Assembly (NCBI RefSeq): GCF_022899245.1
Contig: NZ_JALJAZ010000001.1
Location: 1,333,501 to 1,397,500 of the forward strand
DNA from: Falsirhodobacter halotolerans
Lineage (GTDB): Bacteria; Pseudomonadota; Alphaproteobacteria; Rhodobacterales; Rhodobacteraceae
Length of the DNA stretch: 64,000 nt
Direction: 5' to 3'
The position numbers and the translations under genes are program-made. The notes under the pieces are model-generated. The model searched no databases. It had not been told where the DNA came from and was given only the letters and a program-made list of their open reading frames with translations. This document shows, piece by piece, positions 9,289 to 22,032 of this stretch (position 1 is its first letter; every line of letters begins with the position of its first letter).

Positions 9289-10460
9289 CGGCCTACAAGA
9301 TTGCAGTGGCGGGCATCGGATATGTCGGCCTGTCAAATGCCGTGCTGCTTGCCCAGCACAATCCGGTGGTGGCGGTCGATCTGGACGCCGATCGGGTCGC
9401 GAAGCTGAACGCGCGAACCTCTCCCATCGTCGATGCCGATATCGAGGCCTATCTGAAGACGAAGACGCTTGATCTGACCGCGACGACGGATGGCGCCAGC
9501 GCCTATGCCGACGCCGATTTCGTCATCGTCGCCACGCCGACGAATTACGATCCGGTGACAAATTTCTTCGACACATCGTCGGTGGAAAAGGTCATATCGG
9601 ACGTGATGGCCGTCAACACCTCCGCCACGATCGTCATCAAGTCCACCATTCCCGTGGGCTTCACCAAGGATGTCCGGGCCCGCCTGAACTGTTCCCAGAT
9701 CATCTTCAGCCCGGAATTTCTGCGCGAAGGCCGCGCCTTGCACGACAATCTTCATCCGTCACGCATTATCGTGGGGGAACAGTCGGACCGCGCGAGGACC
9801 TTCGCCGAGCTCTTGGTTCAGGGCGCGGTCTCCAAAGATGCGCCGGTCCTGTTCGTGGATTCGTCCGAGGCGGAGGCCATCAAGCTTTTCGCCAACACCT
9901 ATCTTGCCATGCGGGTCGCCTTCTTCAACGAGTTGGACAGCTATGCCATGAGCAATGGGCTGCAGGCGCGTCAGATCATCCAAGGCATCGGCCTCGATCC
10001 ACGCATCGGCGATCATTACAACAATCCGTCCTTCGGATATGGCGGATATTGCCTTCCCAAGGATTCCAAGCAGCTCCTCGCCAACTATTCCGATATTCCC
10101 CAGCGTCTGATGAAGGCCACGGTGGAGGCGAACAGCATCCGCAAGGATTTCATCGCCGATCAGATTGCCGCTCTGGCCCCCCGGACTGTGGGCGTCTATC
10201 GGCTTGCGATGAAGGCGGGCTCGGACAATTTCCGTCAAAGCTCCATTCAAGGGGTGATGCGGCGACTTGCGGACAAGGGCATCACGGTCGTCGTGTATGA
10301 GCCGATGCTGGCCGACGCCACGTTCATCGGCATGGCGGTGGAACATGACCTGAATGCCTTCAAGGCGCGCTGCGACGTGATCGTTGCAAATCGACGCTCC
10401 GAGGATCTGGATGACGTGGCGGACAAGGTTTTCACCCGCGATATCTTCGGCAGTGACTGA
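9285..10460 (+). CDS. ugd: UDP-glucose 6-dehydrogenase (short, enterobacterial type)
   Basis: 391 residues. It oxidises UDP-glucose to UDP-glucuronate with two NAD+. The Rossmann motif [10 protein letters not shown] lies near residue 10, the active-site Lys200/Asn204 in [10 protein letters not shown], and the catalytic Cys256 in [10 protein letters not shown]. From memory its wording is unusually close to E. coli/Klebsiella Ugd ([26 protein letters not shown]), more than to the longer alphaproteobacterial Ugd. As last gene of the operon it supplies UDP-glucuronate to the transferases. The resemblance may mean lateral acquisition of the locus (inference). Confidence 0.93.
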   Translation: MTAYKIAVAGIGYVGLSNAVLLAQHNPVVAVDLDADRVAKLNARTSPIVDADIEAYLKTKTLDLTATTDGASAYADADFVIVATPTNYDPVTNFFDTSSVEKVISDVMAVNTSATIVIKSTIPVGFTKDVRARLNCSQIIFSPEFLREGRALHDNLHPSRIIVGEQSDRARTFAELLVQGAVSKDAPVLFVDSSEAEAIKLFANTYLAMRVAFFNELDSYAMSNGLQARQIIQGIGLDPRIGDHYNNPSFGYGGYCLPKDSKQLLANYSDIPQRLMKATVEANSIRKDFIADQIAALAPRTVGVYRLAMKAGSDNFRQSSIQGVMRRLADKGITVVVYEPMLADATFIGMAVEHDLNAFKARCDVIVANRRSEDLDDVADKVFTRDIFGSD

Positions 10461-10494
10461 AACCCACGGACCCTGAAGGCCTGTGCCCTTGGGG

Positions 10495-11061
10495 TCACCC
10501 CTCCAGCTCGCTGCCCCAATACAGAAAGTCCATCCACGTCTTGTGAAGCTCGGTCTTGGCCGAGGGCAAGCGGCGTGCGGCCGCGTCCAACTGGCGGGGT
10601 GTCGGCTCGAACGGTTGGCGCAGCAGTTTCATTCCCGCTTCGCGGGGCGTTCGATTCGCCTTTCGCAAATTGTCCGGCCCGCAGGCGGTGACGATATTGT
10701 CCCATCGCGAATGCCCCGACCGGCTTTTGGGAAGGACATGATCGAACGTCAGATCCCCCGCGGCAAAGCGTTCGCCGCAATACTGGCAGGTGAATTCGTC
10801 CCGCAAAAAAACGTGGTAGCGGGTGAACGACACCTTCTTGCGTTTGCGATAGCGTTTCAGTGCGACGACCGCCGGCACTTCGAACGCGTCCCGCGACGAA
10901 TGGATCAGCACATCGTCATAGGTTTTCAACTGGACCACGCGGTCCTGCAGAACCGCGACCAAGGCCTGCTGCCACGACCACACCGACAAGGGCGCCCAAC
11001 TGAGCGGTTGCATATCGGCGTTCAGCACAAGGGTGCGAAGATTTCCCACCGGAACATTCAT
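10495..11061 (-). CDS. HNH endonuclease family protein
   Basis: 188 residues. The N-terminal part (LVLNADMQPLSWAPLSVWSW) is typical of a widespread bacterial HNH subfamily. The nuclease core has CQYCGERF, the catalytic FDHVLPKSRSG and a downstream AC..DN..K segment, a Cys4-type zinc-stapled HNH. Cellular role is unknown; such genes are usually stand-alone housekeeping-like genes. ATG 11061 has a GGGGTTGGA signal upstream and overlaps the stop of a 44-codon leader ORF by 4 nt. The leader contains an intrinsic terminator, which suggests regulated read-through into this gene. Confidence 0.85.
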   Translation of the reverse strand: MNVPVGNLRTLVLNADMQPLSWAPLSVWSWQQALVAVLQDRVVQLKTYDDVLIHSSRDAFEVPAVVALKRYRKRKKVSFTRYHVFLRDEFTCQYCGERFAAGDLTFDHVLPKSRSGHSRWDNIVTACGPDNLRKANRTPREAGMKLLRQPFEPTPRQLDAAARRLPSAKTELHKTWMDFLYWGSELEG

Positions 11062-11192
11062 GGTTGTCCAACCCCCATGATATGAAAAAAGCGCGTGGAA
11101 CCCACGCGCTTGCTTGTCAGAAATGCTGCATCGAATGCGGTCCCGGCCCGCAGGCTGGCCCGTATCGAATGTATGCTTGGATCGAACATCAT
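11058..11192 (-). CDS. 44-aa leader ORF upstream of the HNH gene
   Basis: The ORF starts at ATG 11192 (a second ATG follows at 11189), preceded by GGTGAGG, and its TGA overlaps the HNH ATG (ATGA, 11058-11061). Codons 28-35 lie across the intrinsic terminator at 11085-11111. The peptide begins MMFDPSIHSIRASLRAG and has no recognisable domain. Strong ribosome site, terminator within the frame and stop/start overlap are the features of a leader peptide or translational coupler rather than an ordinary gene. That it is translated is an inference. Confidence 0.5.
   Translation of the reverse strand: MMFDPSIHSIRASLRAGTAFDAAFLTSKRVGSTRFFHIMGVGQP
11085..11111 (-). terminator. Intrinsic terminator inside the HNH leader
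   Basis: On the minus strand a 10-bp stem (AAGCGCGTGG with CCACGCGCTT, loop GTT) is followed by a run of Ts ending at about 11085. The stem is perfect. It stands about 25 nt before the HNH start codon, so it must be read through for HNH expression unless a promoter lies in that short gap. It may also end transcripts from the esterase gene upstream. Confidence 0.85.
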
Positions 11193-11225
11193 ACCTCACC
11201 CCCGCCGCCGGACATTGCGCCGCCA

Positions 11226-11253
11226 CGATCACTATATATGGCGTCGGTGATCG
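11226..11253. promoter_or_regulatory. Inverted repeat overlapping the HNH leader promoter
   Basis: CGATCAC (11226-11232) and GTGATCG (11247-11253) form a perfect 7-bp dyad with 14 bp between. The arms overlap the predicted -10 and -35 elements, so a bound repressor would block the promoter. No regulator is evident nearby. Confidence 0.4.
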
Positions 11254-11258
11254 CGCAA
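11231..11258 (-). promoter_or_regulatory. Putative promoter of the HNH leader
   Basis: On the minus strand TTGCGC (11258-11253), a 16-bp spacer and TATAGT (11236-11231) fit the sigma-70 consensus well. Transcription would start near 11224, giving about 32 nt before the leader ORF and about 140 nt to the terminator. Confidence 0.5.
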
Positions 11259-11310
11259 CACCCTTGACCATGTGCAAGCCATGGCACGACCGCGTGACAG
11301 GAGTGTGACG

Positions 11311-11970
11311 TCAGCCGATCCGGTCCTTCAGGAAGGCCAACGCCACCGACAGCCCATCCGGCGCGATGCCATGCCCGGTTCCCTTCATGACATGGCCGAA
11401 AGTCTCCATACCCGCAGCGACAAGGGCGTTTCCGGCCAGGCCCATCTCGTCGAACGGGACCATCTCATCCTGATCGCCGTGCACCAGAAGAACGGGCGGA
11501 CGCACAACCACCTCCGACATCAGGCGTTCGGGGTTCAATAATCGGCCTGAGAAGGCCACAACCCCGGCCATGGCCTCGGTCCGGCGCGGGGCGATTTGTA
11601 ACGCCATCATCGACCCTTGGGAAAATCCGACCAGCACCAACCGATCGGCCGACACACCTTCAGCCGTCAGGCAACGATCGACGAAGGCGTTCAACCCATT
11701 CTCGGCCCGCGCAAAGCCGTCGGTCATTTCGTCCGGGGTCGATCCATCCAGACGCGGAATGGGAAACCACTGAAAGCCGAAGGGGTTGTTCCGGCACGGC
11801 TCGGGCGCGTTCGGGGCCACGAACACGGTGTCCGGTAGGTGGTCTGCCAATGGGTCCGCCAAACCCAGAAGGTCCGCCCCGTTCGCGCCATATCCGTGCA
11901 GGAACATAACCATGCTGCGGGCGGCCCCGGACTTTGCGGCCCGCCGTTCGAATTTCAGTTCACCGTCCAT
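11311..11970 (-). CDS. Carboxylesterase/phospholipase, alpha/beta hydrolase
   Basis: 219 residues of the bacterial acyl-protein-thioesterase-like/phospholipase (PF02230) family. The catalytic triad is visible: Ser117 in GFSQG, Asp168 in GDQDEMVP and His200 in GTGHG; FLHGYGANG forms the oxyanion region. No signal peptide, so cytosolic. AAGGAG lies 7 nt before ATG 11970. Members hydrolyse short acyl esters; the natural substrate cannot be told. Confidence 0.88.
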   Translation of the reverse strand: MDGELKFERRAAKSGAARSMVMFLHGYGANGADLLGLADPLADHLPDTVFVAPNAPEPCRNNPFGFQWFPIPRLDGSTPDEMTDGFARAENGLNAFVDRCLTAEGVSADRLVLVGFSQGSMMALQIAPRRTEAMAGVVAFSGRLLNPERLMSEVVVRPPVLLVHGDQDEMVPFDEMGLAGNALVAAGMETFGHVMKGTGHGIAPDGLSVALAFLKDRIG

Positions 11971-11979
11971 GTCGTCTCC

Positions 11980-12732
11980 TTACGTTCGGCCCAGCATCGC
12001 GCGCCACAGCAGCCCGCCCCGTTTGCGGGCGTCAGACACCCCAAGACGCCCTTCGGCAACCCGCGAAGGATCGCGCAAGGCCTGTCGAAGGATCGCGGGT
12101 GCCTGCCAGGCGGGCCACAAGGCCGGCGCGACCGATCGCGGCACCCTGCCCCCGTCCGCCCACTGCCGCAACCCTTCTTGCGCAAGATCGCGGATATCGC
12201 CTTCGGGCAGCGGATGCCGCCCCCGCGCCGTCAGTTCCGGAACGGCGCAAAGCAGGCTGGCCAGCCCCCCCGCCCACGCCGTGCGGCGAACGTGACCTTC
12301 GACCTGCGGCGCAGCGCCCAAGGCCTTTGCCGCCAACCACATGAGATGCCCCGCCGTATGATCCAGATAGGTATCGAACGCGGCACGATCCCGGAACGGA
12401 TCGCGATAGATGTCCCACCGGCGCGCCTCCGCCATTTCGGCCAGCAGTGTCACCGGCAGGTTCTGCGATGCGACAAGCTCGGCCAATGGTGTCGCCACCT
12501 CATGCGCGCGGGGGGGAGTGGTTCCCATGTCCTGCGCAATGTCCTGCCACCACTGCAAGCGCATTTCGGCAATCATCGGCTCCGCACTGACCCATGGGGC
12601 GCGCGCCAGTTCCAGGTTGAAGGCATAGAGCGGCAAGAGACGCGCACGCGCCTGAACCGGTGCGGCCAAAACGGTGGCGAAGCGATCGGGATCGCCCTTG
12701 GCCACAAGGGCCGCGCAGGCGTCCAAGCTCAC
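11980..12732 (-). CDS. Squalene/phytoene synthase family protein
   Basis: About 250 residues, start GTG 12732 overlapping the cysS stop by 4 nt (GTGA). [13 protein letters not shown] and MRLQWWQDI match the first helix and the Asp-containing region of trans-isoprenyl synthases, and [18 protein letters not shown] the second. The classic DxxxD motifs of true phytoene synthases are weak: WWQDI is followed by few acids, and HTAGHL replaces the second motif. It therefore looks more like the NDUFAF6-like, complex I assembly-associated branch than a carotenoid enzyme. It is co-translated with cysS. Confidence 0.7.
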   Translation of the reverse strand: MSLDACAALVAKGDPDRFATVLAAPVQARARLLPLYAFNLELARAPWVSAEPMIAEMRLQWWQDIAQDMGTTPPRAHEVATPLAELVASQNLPVTLLAEMAEARRWDIYRDPFRDRAAFDTYLDHTAGHLMWLAAKALGAAPQVEGHVRRTAWAGGLASLLCAVPELTARGRHPLPEGDIRDLAQEGLRQWADGGRVPRSVAPALWPAWQAPAILRQALRDPSRVAEGRLGVSDARKRGGLLWRAMLGRT

Positions 12733-14102
12733 CGCAGGGCCTTCAGGCGTTCCAGGTCGAACGCGGGCGTCAGCGTCCACTCCACCCCCTGCGCGGTATC
12801 CTTGACCTCCACCCCCGCCGCGACGAACCCGTCGCGCAGCGCATCCGCCCGCGCAAAGTCGCGGGCCGCGCGGGCCGCGCTGCGGGCGGTCAGAAGGTCG
12901 GCCACCAGATCGGACACTTCGGCGGAAGGCCCTTCGACCGTCGCCCACGCCCCCATATCGGCCCCCAGCAGACCCAGAAGCGCCGCCGACCCCGCCAGCC
13001 CCGCACGATCACCCGAGGAGGCCAGCTTGTGCATCTCGGCAATCGCGCCTGCCGTGTTCAGGTTGTCGGCCAAGGCCGCCACGACCGCCGGCGCAGGCAT
13101 CCCCGCTTCCACGCCCGCCACAAGGCCGCGCCATTTGCGCAAGGTGCCTTCGGCCTGCGCCGCCTTCGCCGCCGTCCAGTCCATCGGACGGCTGTAATGG
13201 GTCTGAAGCATCACCAGTCGGATCACCTCACCCGGCACGCCCTGATCCAACAGATCCCGAACGGTGAAGAAATTCCCCAGCGACTTCGACATCTTCCGGC
13301 CTTCGACCTGAAGCATTTCATTGTGGATCCAGACGCGCGCGAAATCGGCTTCGGGATGCGCGCAGCAGCTTTGCGCGATCTCGTTCTCATGGTGCGGAAA
13401 TTGCAGGTCGATCCCGCCGCCATGAATGTCGAATGCCGGGCCCAGAAGGTCATGCGCCATGGCCGAACATTCGATGTGCCAACCGGGCCGCCCACGGCCC
13501 CACGGGCTGTCCCAACCCGGAACGCTCTCGTCCGAGGGTTTCCACAGCACGAAATCCATCGGATCGCGCTTGAACGGCGCCACTTCCACCCGCGCGCCCG
13601 CGATCATGTCATCGACCGATCGCCCCGACAAACGCCCATAATCGGCATAGCTGCGCACGTCGAACAGGACGTGCCCCTCCGCAGCGTAGGCGTGGCCACG
13701 GTCGATCAGCACCCCGATCATGGCGATCATTTGGGCGATGTAATCGGTGGCGCGGGGTTCATGGCTGGGCCGCAGCGCGCCAAGCGCGTCCATATCGGCG
13801 TGATACCAGCCAATCGTCTCATCCGTGATGTTGCGGATGGGGCGGCCCGTCGCTGCGGCGCGATCGTTGATCTTGTCATCCACATCCGTGAAATTGCGGA
13901 CATAGGTGACGTGATCCACCCCATACGCATGGCGCAGCAGCCGAAACAGCGTGTCGAACACGATGACCGGACGTGCGTTGCCCAGATGGGCGCGGTCATA
14001 GACGGTGGGGCCACAGACATACATCCGCACCCGCTTCGGATCGATGGGCACGAAGGCCTCCTCGGTCCGGGTTTTCGCGTTGAACAGGGTGATGGGTGTC
14101 AT
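12729..14102 (-). CDS. cysS: Cysteinyl-tRNA synthetase
   Basis: 457 residues, class I synthetase. It has [15 protein letters not shown] (HIGH-type motif and zinc Cys), TDVDDKIN, a catalytic-domain zinc site ([20 protein letters not shown]) and KMSKS within [12 protein letters not shown]. The C-terminal anticodon-binding domain is present. GGAGG lies before ATG 14102. A 4-nt overlap with the next gene makes a two-gene operon. Confidence 0.96.
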   Translation of the reverse strand: MTPITLFNAKTRTEEAFVPIDPKRVRMYVCGPTVYDRAHLGNARPVIVFDTLFRLLRHAYGVDHVTYVRNFTDVDDKINDRAAATGRPIRNITDETIGWYHADMDALGALRPSHEPRATDYIAQMIAMIGVLIDRGHAYAAEGHVLFDVRSYADYGRLSGRSVDDMIAGARVEVAPFKRDPMDFVLWKPSDESVPGWDSPWGRGRPGWHIECSAMAHDLLGPAFDIHGGGIDLQFPHHENEIAQSCCAHPEADFARVWIHNEMLQVEGRKMSKSLGNFFTVRDLLDQGVPGEVIRLVMLQTHYSRPMDWTAAKAAQAEGTLRKWRGLVAGVEAGMPAPAVVAALADNLNTAGAIAEMHKLASSGDRAGLAGSAALLGLLGADMGAWATVEGPSAEVSDLVADLLTARSAARAARDFARADALRDGFVAAGVEVKDTAQGVEWTLTPAFDLERLKALR

Positions 14103-14153
14103 GGCGGCCTCCGTTCCGCACGGGTTATCAAAGCGCGGACGGCTTGGAAATGC

Positions 14154-14184
14154 AAAAGGGCGCGGAGTTTCCTCCGCGCCCTTT
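14154..14184 (-). terminator. Intrinsic terminator of the outer membrane protein gene
   Basis: A 13-bp perfect stem (AAAGGGCGCGGAG with CTCCGCGCCCTTT, 4-nt loop) is followed on the minus strand by TTTT. It lies about 20 nt after the stop of the outer membrane protein gene and before cysS. Confidence 0.85.
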
Positions 14185-14204
14185 CGTGTTCGGATCCTGT
14201 CGGA

Positions 14205-14801
14205 TCAGAACTTGTAGGAAGCTTTCAGCGCAACCGTGGTCGGGTTGTAGTTCACGCCCGAGCCGTCCAGATCGTCGAACGAGTAGGTCGAGACTTCACC
14301 GCCCAGGATCCAGTTCGGCGTCACGGCGTAATCGACGCCCAGACCGACGACATACCCGGTGTCGTTGAACGATTCGTTGCCCACGTCGATGTCCGCACGT
14401 GCGACACCGGCCGAAGCGTAGACCAGCGTGTTGCCCAGGTCGTAGCCGATCTGACCGCGCAGCGAGCCCAGCTCGTTGCCTTTGATCAGGCCGTTGCTGC
14501 CTTCGAAGTCGGTGGCGTTGTATTCACCGACCACGCCCAGAACGGTCGAGCCGAGGTCCCAACGGTAGCCTGCGTGCACACCACCCAGAGCGCCGTCGCC
14601 GTCGGCTTGGCCGCCGTCACCGTAGCCCAGTTGCACACCGACATAGCCACCTTCCCAAGCGCCGGTCACCGGAGCGACGACGACCGGGGCTGGAGCAGCC
14701 ACGACGGGCTCCGGAGCCACGACAACCGGGCCACCAGCGAATGCGGCGGGGGCTGCAACGACGGCTGCGGTGCCAAGGGCGAGTACTGCAAAACGTTTCA
14801 T
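14205..14801 (-). CDS. Outer membrane beta-barrel protein (OmpA-like/opacity type)
   Basis: 198 residues. A signal peptide (MKRFAVLALGTAAVVAAPAAFA) is followed by a low-complexity Pro/Val/Ala linker (about residues 23-50) and alternating amphipathic strands rich in Gly and aromatics (GGYVGVQLGYGDG, GYRWDLGS, GQIGYDLGN). The chain ends in YKF, the C-terminal Phe used by the BAM complex. This is the eight-stranded OMP_b-brl family. ATG 14801 has GGAG upstream; the in-frame extension to 14885 lacks a signal. It is monocistronic with its own terminator, and a TACAAT -10-like element lies upstream. Confidence 0.85.
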   Translation of the reverse strand: MKRFAVLALGTAAVVAAPAAFAGGPVVVAPEPVVAAPAPVVVAPVTGAWEGGYVGVQLGYGDGGQADGDGALGGVHAGYRWDLGSTVLGVVGEYNATDFEGSNGLIKGNELGSLRGQIGYDLGNTLVYASAGVARADIDVGNESFNDTGYVVGLGVDYAVTPNWILGGEVSTYSFDDLDGSGVNYNPTTVALKASYKF

Positions 14802-14919
14802 AACTTGTATCTCCATTCGTTCCATCCAAGCGACTCTGCCGCTGGGATTGGGGGAGAAATTGTACGTTCGTTCGGAAAACGCCACCCCCCACTGTTCACG
14901 AAAATGTCACGGAACCGGA

Positions 14920-16728
14920 TCACGGGGACGCCTTGTCCTCCAGCGTCATCCATTCCTCCTCTGCCTCGCTCAAGCTGGTCTGTCGCTGGCTCAGCATCTC
15001 GGTCGCCTTGCGGAACTTCAAAGGTTCAGAGGTGAAAAGGTCGGGGGTCGCCAGCAACTCGCCCAGCTTACCGATCTCCGCTTCAAGCCGTGAAATAACG
15101 ATTGGAAGCTCCTCCAGGCGCTTGCGCTCGGTGAAAGACAGCGCCGGACCGGGGGGGGAAGCCTTGCGGTGGGATGTCCGGGTCGGGGAGGCAAGGGGGG
15201 CGGTTTCCAACGCCGCCGCCTCGGGCTTCTGCGCCTGGAAATCGCTCCACCCACCGGGGTAAATCATCGCGGTTCCATCACGATCCATCGCCACCGTGGC
15301 GGTCGCCACCCGGTCGATAAAGTCCCTATCGTGGCTTACAAGCAACACCGTCCCGTCATACTCCCCCAGTATATCCTGAAGCAGGTCCAGCGTTTCGACA
15401 TCCAGATCGTTCGTCGGTTCGTCCAGAACCAGCACATTCGATTCGCGTGCCATGATCCGCGCGAGCAGAAGGCGCGCCTTTTCCCCACCCGACAGCGATC
15501 GGACCGGCGCCCGCATCTGTCCTTCGTCGAACAGAAAATCCTTCAGATACCCGACGACATGCTTGGGCGTGCCGCGCACCATGACCTGATCCGCCCGCCC
15601 CGAGACACCCAAAAGCGGGTCACCGGTCAGGTTTTCCCAAAGGCTGGCATTGCCGTCCAACTGCGCCCGCGTTTGATCGAACACCGCCACCGACAGGTTC
15701 GACCCCAGGGTCACCGATCCGGTATCGGGCGCCAGTTCCCCCGTCAGCATCTTCAGAAGCGTGGTTTTCCCCGCGCCGTTCGGGCCGACGAACGCCACCC
15801 GATCGCCACGCTGGATGCGGATGTCGAACGGCCGCAGGACGGTCCGGTCGCCGAACGCCTTGGCGATGCCCTTGGCCTCGATCACCCGCTTGCCCGAGAT
15901 CGGGCCCGAGTCCAGTTCCAGCGCCGCCGTTCCCTGCCGACGAATCTGCCCCGCCCGTTCATCCCGCATCGCGGCCAGCGCGCGCAGGCGGCCTTGGTTG
16001 CGCTTGCGGCGGGCCGAGATGCCTTCGACCGCCCACCGCGCCTCGGCCTTGATCTTGCGATCCAGCTTGTGGCGGGCCTCGTCCTCCTCGGCCCAAGTGG
16101 CCTCGCGCCACTCCTCGAACCCATCGAACCCCTGTTCGCGCCGCCGAACCATGCCGCGGTCGATCCACAGCGTCGCCTTGGTCAGCGCCTTCAGGAACGC
16201 GCGGTCGTGGCTGATCAGGACATAGCCCGCGCGGGTGTTGCGCAGACGGTCCTCCAGCCACTGGATCGCCTCGATATCAAGGTGGTTGGTCGGCTCGTCC
16301 AGAAGCATCAGCTCCGGCTCGGCCGCCAGAAGCCGGGCCAGGGCCGCCCGCCGGCGCTCTCCGCCCGAGGCGGAGGCGACGGGCGTTTCGGGGTCGAACT
16401 TCAGCCCCTCCGCCACCATCGCAACCTTGTATTCCTCGCCCGCCTCCAGCGCCGAGGCCGCGAAATCGCCCAATGTCTCAAAGGCCGACAGGTCGGGATC
16501 CTGCTCCATGTAGCCGGTGGTCACACCGGGGGCCAACGTTCGCTCGCCCCGATCCGCCTCCACCAAACCCGCCATCACCTTCATCAGCGTTGACTTGCCC
16601 GAACCGTTCCGGCCCACAAGCGCCACCCGGTCGTTCGGCTGCACCACCAGCGACAACCCGTCGAACACCGGATCGCCGCCGAAGGTCAGCGAAATATCGT
16701 TCAATTGCAAAAGCGGTGTGCGCGCCAT
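14920..16728 (-). CDS. uup: ABC-F family ATPase (Uup-like)
   Basis: 602 residues with two ATP-binding domains and no membrane segment. Domain 1 has GRNGSGKST, the signature SGGERRRAALAR and LLDEPTNHLD; domain 2 has GPNGAGKTT, LSGGEKARLLLAR and LDEPTNDLD. A C-terminal coiled-coil extension (about residues 535-602) is the Uup DNA-binding type. Members bind the ribosome or branched DNA. It is cotranscribed downstream of hisI, 1 nt from its stop. Confidence 0.88.
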   Translation of the reverse strand: MARTPLLQLNDISLTFGGDPVFDGLSLVVQPNDRVALVGRNGSGKSTLMKVMAGLVEADRGERTLAPGVTTGYMEQDPDLSAFETLGDFAASALEAGEEYKVAMVAEGLKFDPETPVASASGGERRRAALARLLAAEPELMLLDEPTNHLDIEAIQWLEDRLRNTRAGYVLISHDRAFLKALTKATLWIDRGMVRRREQGFDGFEEWREATWAEEDEARHKLDRKIKAEARWAVEGISARRKRNQGRLRALAAMRDERAGQIRRQGTAALELDSGPISGKRVIEAKGIAKAFGDRTVLRPFDIRIQRGDRVAFVGPNGAGKTTLLKMLTGELAPDTGSVTLGSNLSVAVFDQTRAQLDGNASLWENLTGDPLLGVSGRADQVMVRGTPKHVVGYLKDFLFDEGQMRAPVRSLSGGEKARLLLARIMARESNVLVLDEPTNDLDVETLDLLQDILGEYDGTVLLVSHDRDFIDRVATATVAMDRDGTAMIYPGGWSDFQAQKPEAAALETAPLASPTRTSHRKASPPGPALSFTERKRLEELPIVISRLEAEIGKLGELLATPDLFTSEPLKFRKATEMLSQRQTSLSEAEEEWMTLEDKASP

Positions 16729-16729
16729 C

Positions 16730-17089
16730 TCAGACCTCCGGTGTCATCAGTTCGGTTTCCACCCCGTCATGCAGCGCGGTGTAAAAGCAGGTGCGCCGCC
16801 CGGTGTGGCAGGCCGGTCCCGTCTGATCGACCAGCGCCAGAAGACAGTCGCGGTCGCAATCGATGCGCAGATCCACCAGGCGCTGCACATGCCCCGACGT
16901 CTCGCCCTTGGCCCAGAACGCCTGCCGCGATCGGGACCAGTAGGTCATCCGCCCGCTTTCCAGCGTGCGGGCCACGGCGTCGGCATTCATCCACGCCATC
17001 ATCAGCACGTCCCGCGTCTGATGGTCCTGCGCGATGACCGGGATCAGGCCGTTCGCGTCATAGGTGAGGGTGAGGGGATCGAAGGTCAT
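16730..17089 (-). CDS. hisI: Phosphoribosyl-AMP cyclohydrolase
   Basis: 119 residues, the stand-alone HisI form of the third step in histidine biosynthesis. DCDRDC provides Asp/Cys ligands for Mg and Zn, with [11 protein letters not shown] carrying the remaining Cys residues; the N-terminal MAWMNADAV and [15 protein letters not shown] are typical. It heads a two-gene unit with uup and is divergent from the IscU-like gene. Confidence 0.94.
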   Translation of the reverse strand: MTFDPLTLTYDANGLIPVIAQDHQTRDVLMMAWMNADAVARTLESGRMTYWSRSRQAFWAKGETSGHVQRLVDLRIDCDRDCLLALVDQTGPACHTGRRTCFYTALHDGVETELMTPEV

Positions 17090-17145
17090 GCTTTTCCTCG
17101 GGTGGGGTCGTGCCTATCTACGGGGAAGCCGAGGAAAAGAAAACG

Positions 17146-17556
17146 ATGCCGGATCTTTATTCCACCGAACTTCTGGCCCTGGCCAGCGCCCTGCCCCCAC
17201 CGATCGCGCTGCGGGAGGCGACGGGACAGGGATCGTGCCGATCCCCCACCTGCGGATCGCGGGTGGAAACGACCGTGGTGATGCGGGACGACCGTCTTGT
17301 CGCGCTGTCGCAGGATGTTCGCGCCTGCCTTCTGGGCCAGGCTTCGGCCGCGAAGGTGGCGCAGATGGCGGTGGGACTGGACAGGGGAGCGGTGCTGGCC
17401 CTTCGGGATGCCGTCGCCGCGATGCTGGCGGGATCGCCGGCCCCGGCGGGATTTGACGCGCTTGCCCCGGCGCGGGCGGTTCCGGCGCGTCACGCCTCGG
17501 TATTGCTGCCGTTCGAGGCCTTGCTGGCCGCGATGGAAAAAAGCCGCCACCCCTGA
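17146..17556 (+). CDS. IscU/NifU-like iron-sulfur scaffold family protein
   Basis: 136 residues; ATG 17146 follows GAGG. It resembles the N-terminal scaffold domain of IscU/NifU: Cys36 (PTCGSRVE) and Cys61 (ACLLGQASAA) match the first two cluster ligands, with an additional Cys31. No Cys occurs in the C-terminal half, where IscU has its third ligand, so cluster assembly of the canonical type is doubtful. It is divergent from hisI. A diverged scaffold or carrier seems most likely. Confidence 0.75.
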   Translation: MPDLYSTELLALASALPPPIALREATGQGSCRSPTCGSRVETTVVMRDDRLVALSQDVRACLLGQASAAKVAQMAVGLDRGAVLALRDAVAAMLAGSPAPAGFDALAPARAVPARHASVLLPFEALLAAMEKSRHP

Positions 17557-17599
17557 AGGGCGGCGGCAGGTGGCGCGTCAGGCAGACCGCGCGGGCAAC

Positions 17600-17716
17600 T
17601 CAGAACGCAAGATGGAGGCCGGTGAACAATCCGGCGAACAGGGCAATGACGCCAAGCGCATCCTCGATCAGGGTGCGGTGCGGGTGATGCAGGATGACAT
17701 GAGCGACGGTCTTCAT
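17600..17716 (-). CDS. 38-aa hydrophobic small protein, function unknown
   Basis: ATG 17716 with a strong AAGGAG 7 nt upstream. A His-rich start (MKTVAHVILHHPHRT) is followed by one hydrophobic segment (about residues 20-37) ending HLAF, suggesting membrane insertion. It follows recG by 72 nt on the same strand. An inverted repeat (GGGGCA/TGCCCC) encloses its ribosome site, which hints at translational control. Not a family I recognise. Confidence 0.6.
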   Translation of the reverse strand: MKTVAHVILHHPHRTLIEDALGVIALFAGLFTGLHLAF

Positions 17717-17741
17717 GGGGCACTCCTTTTTGCGTTGCCCC
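17717..17741 (-). promoter_or_regulatory. Hairpin enclosing the ribosome binding site of the 38-aa gene
   Basis: On the minus strand GGGGCA (17741-17736) and TGCCCC (17722-17717) can pair, with AAGGAG in the 13-nt loop; the ATG follows directly. Such a stem would tune start access, for example with temperature or a binding partner. Inference from sequence only. Confidence 0.4.
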
Positions 17742-17788
17742 ATTGTTCTCACGATTCTCGGAACGTGTAAAGAACTTAGTAAGAACTA

Positions 17789-22032
<4,244 letters not shown>

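Noticed and set aside
14802-14919. Promoter of the outer membrane protein gene
   Set aside because: A good TACAAT is seen on the minus strand, but no -35 at proper spacing, so it is mentioned only under the gene.
12660-15035. 791-codon plus-strand open frame
   Set aside because: Antisense shadow of cysS, the outer membrane protein and their neighbours; composition is typical of a high-GC antisense frame.
17534-17575. Hairpin-like repeat GCCGCC..GGCGGC after the IscU-like gene
   Set aside because: Imperfect pairing with a bulge and no T-run, so not called as a terminator.
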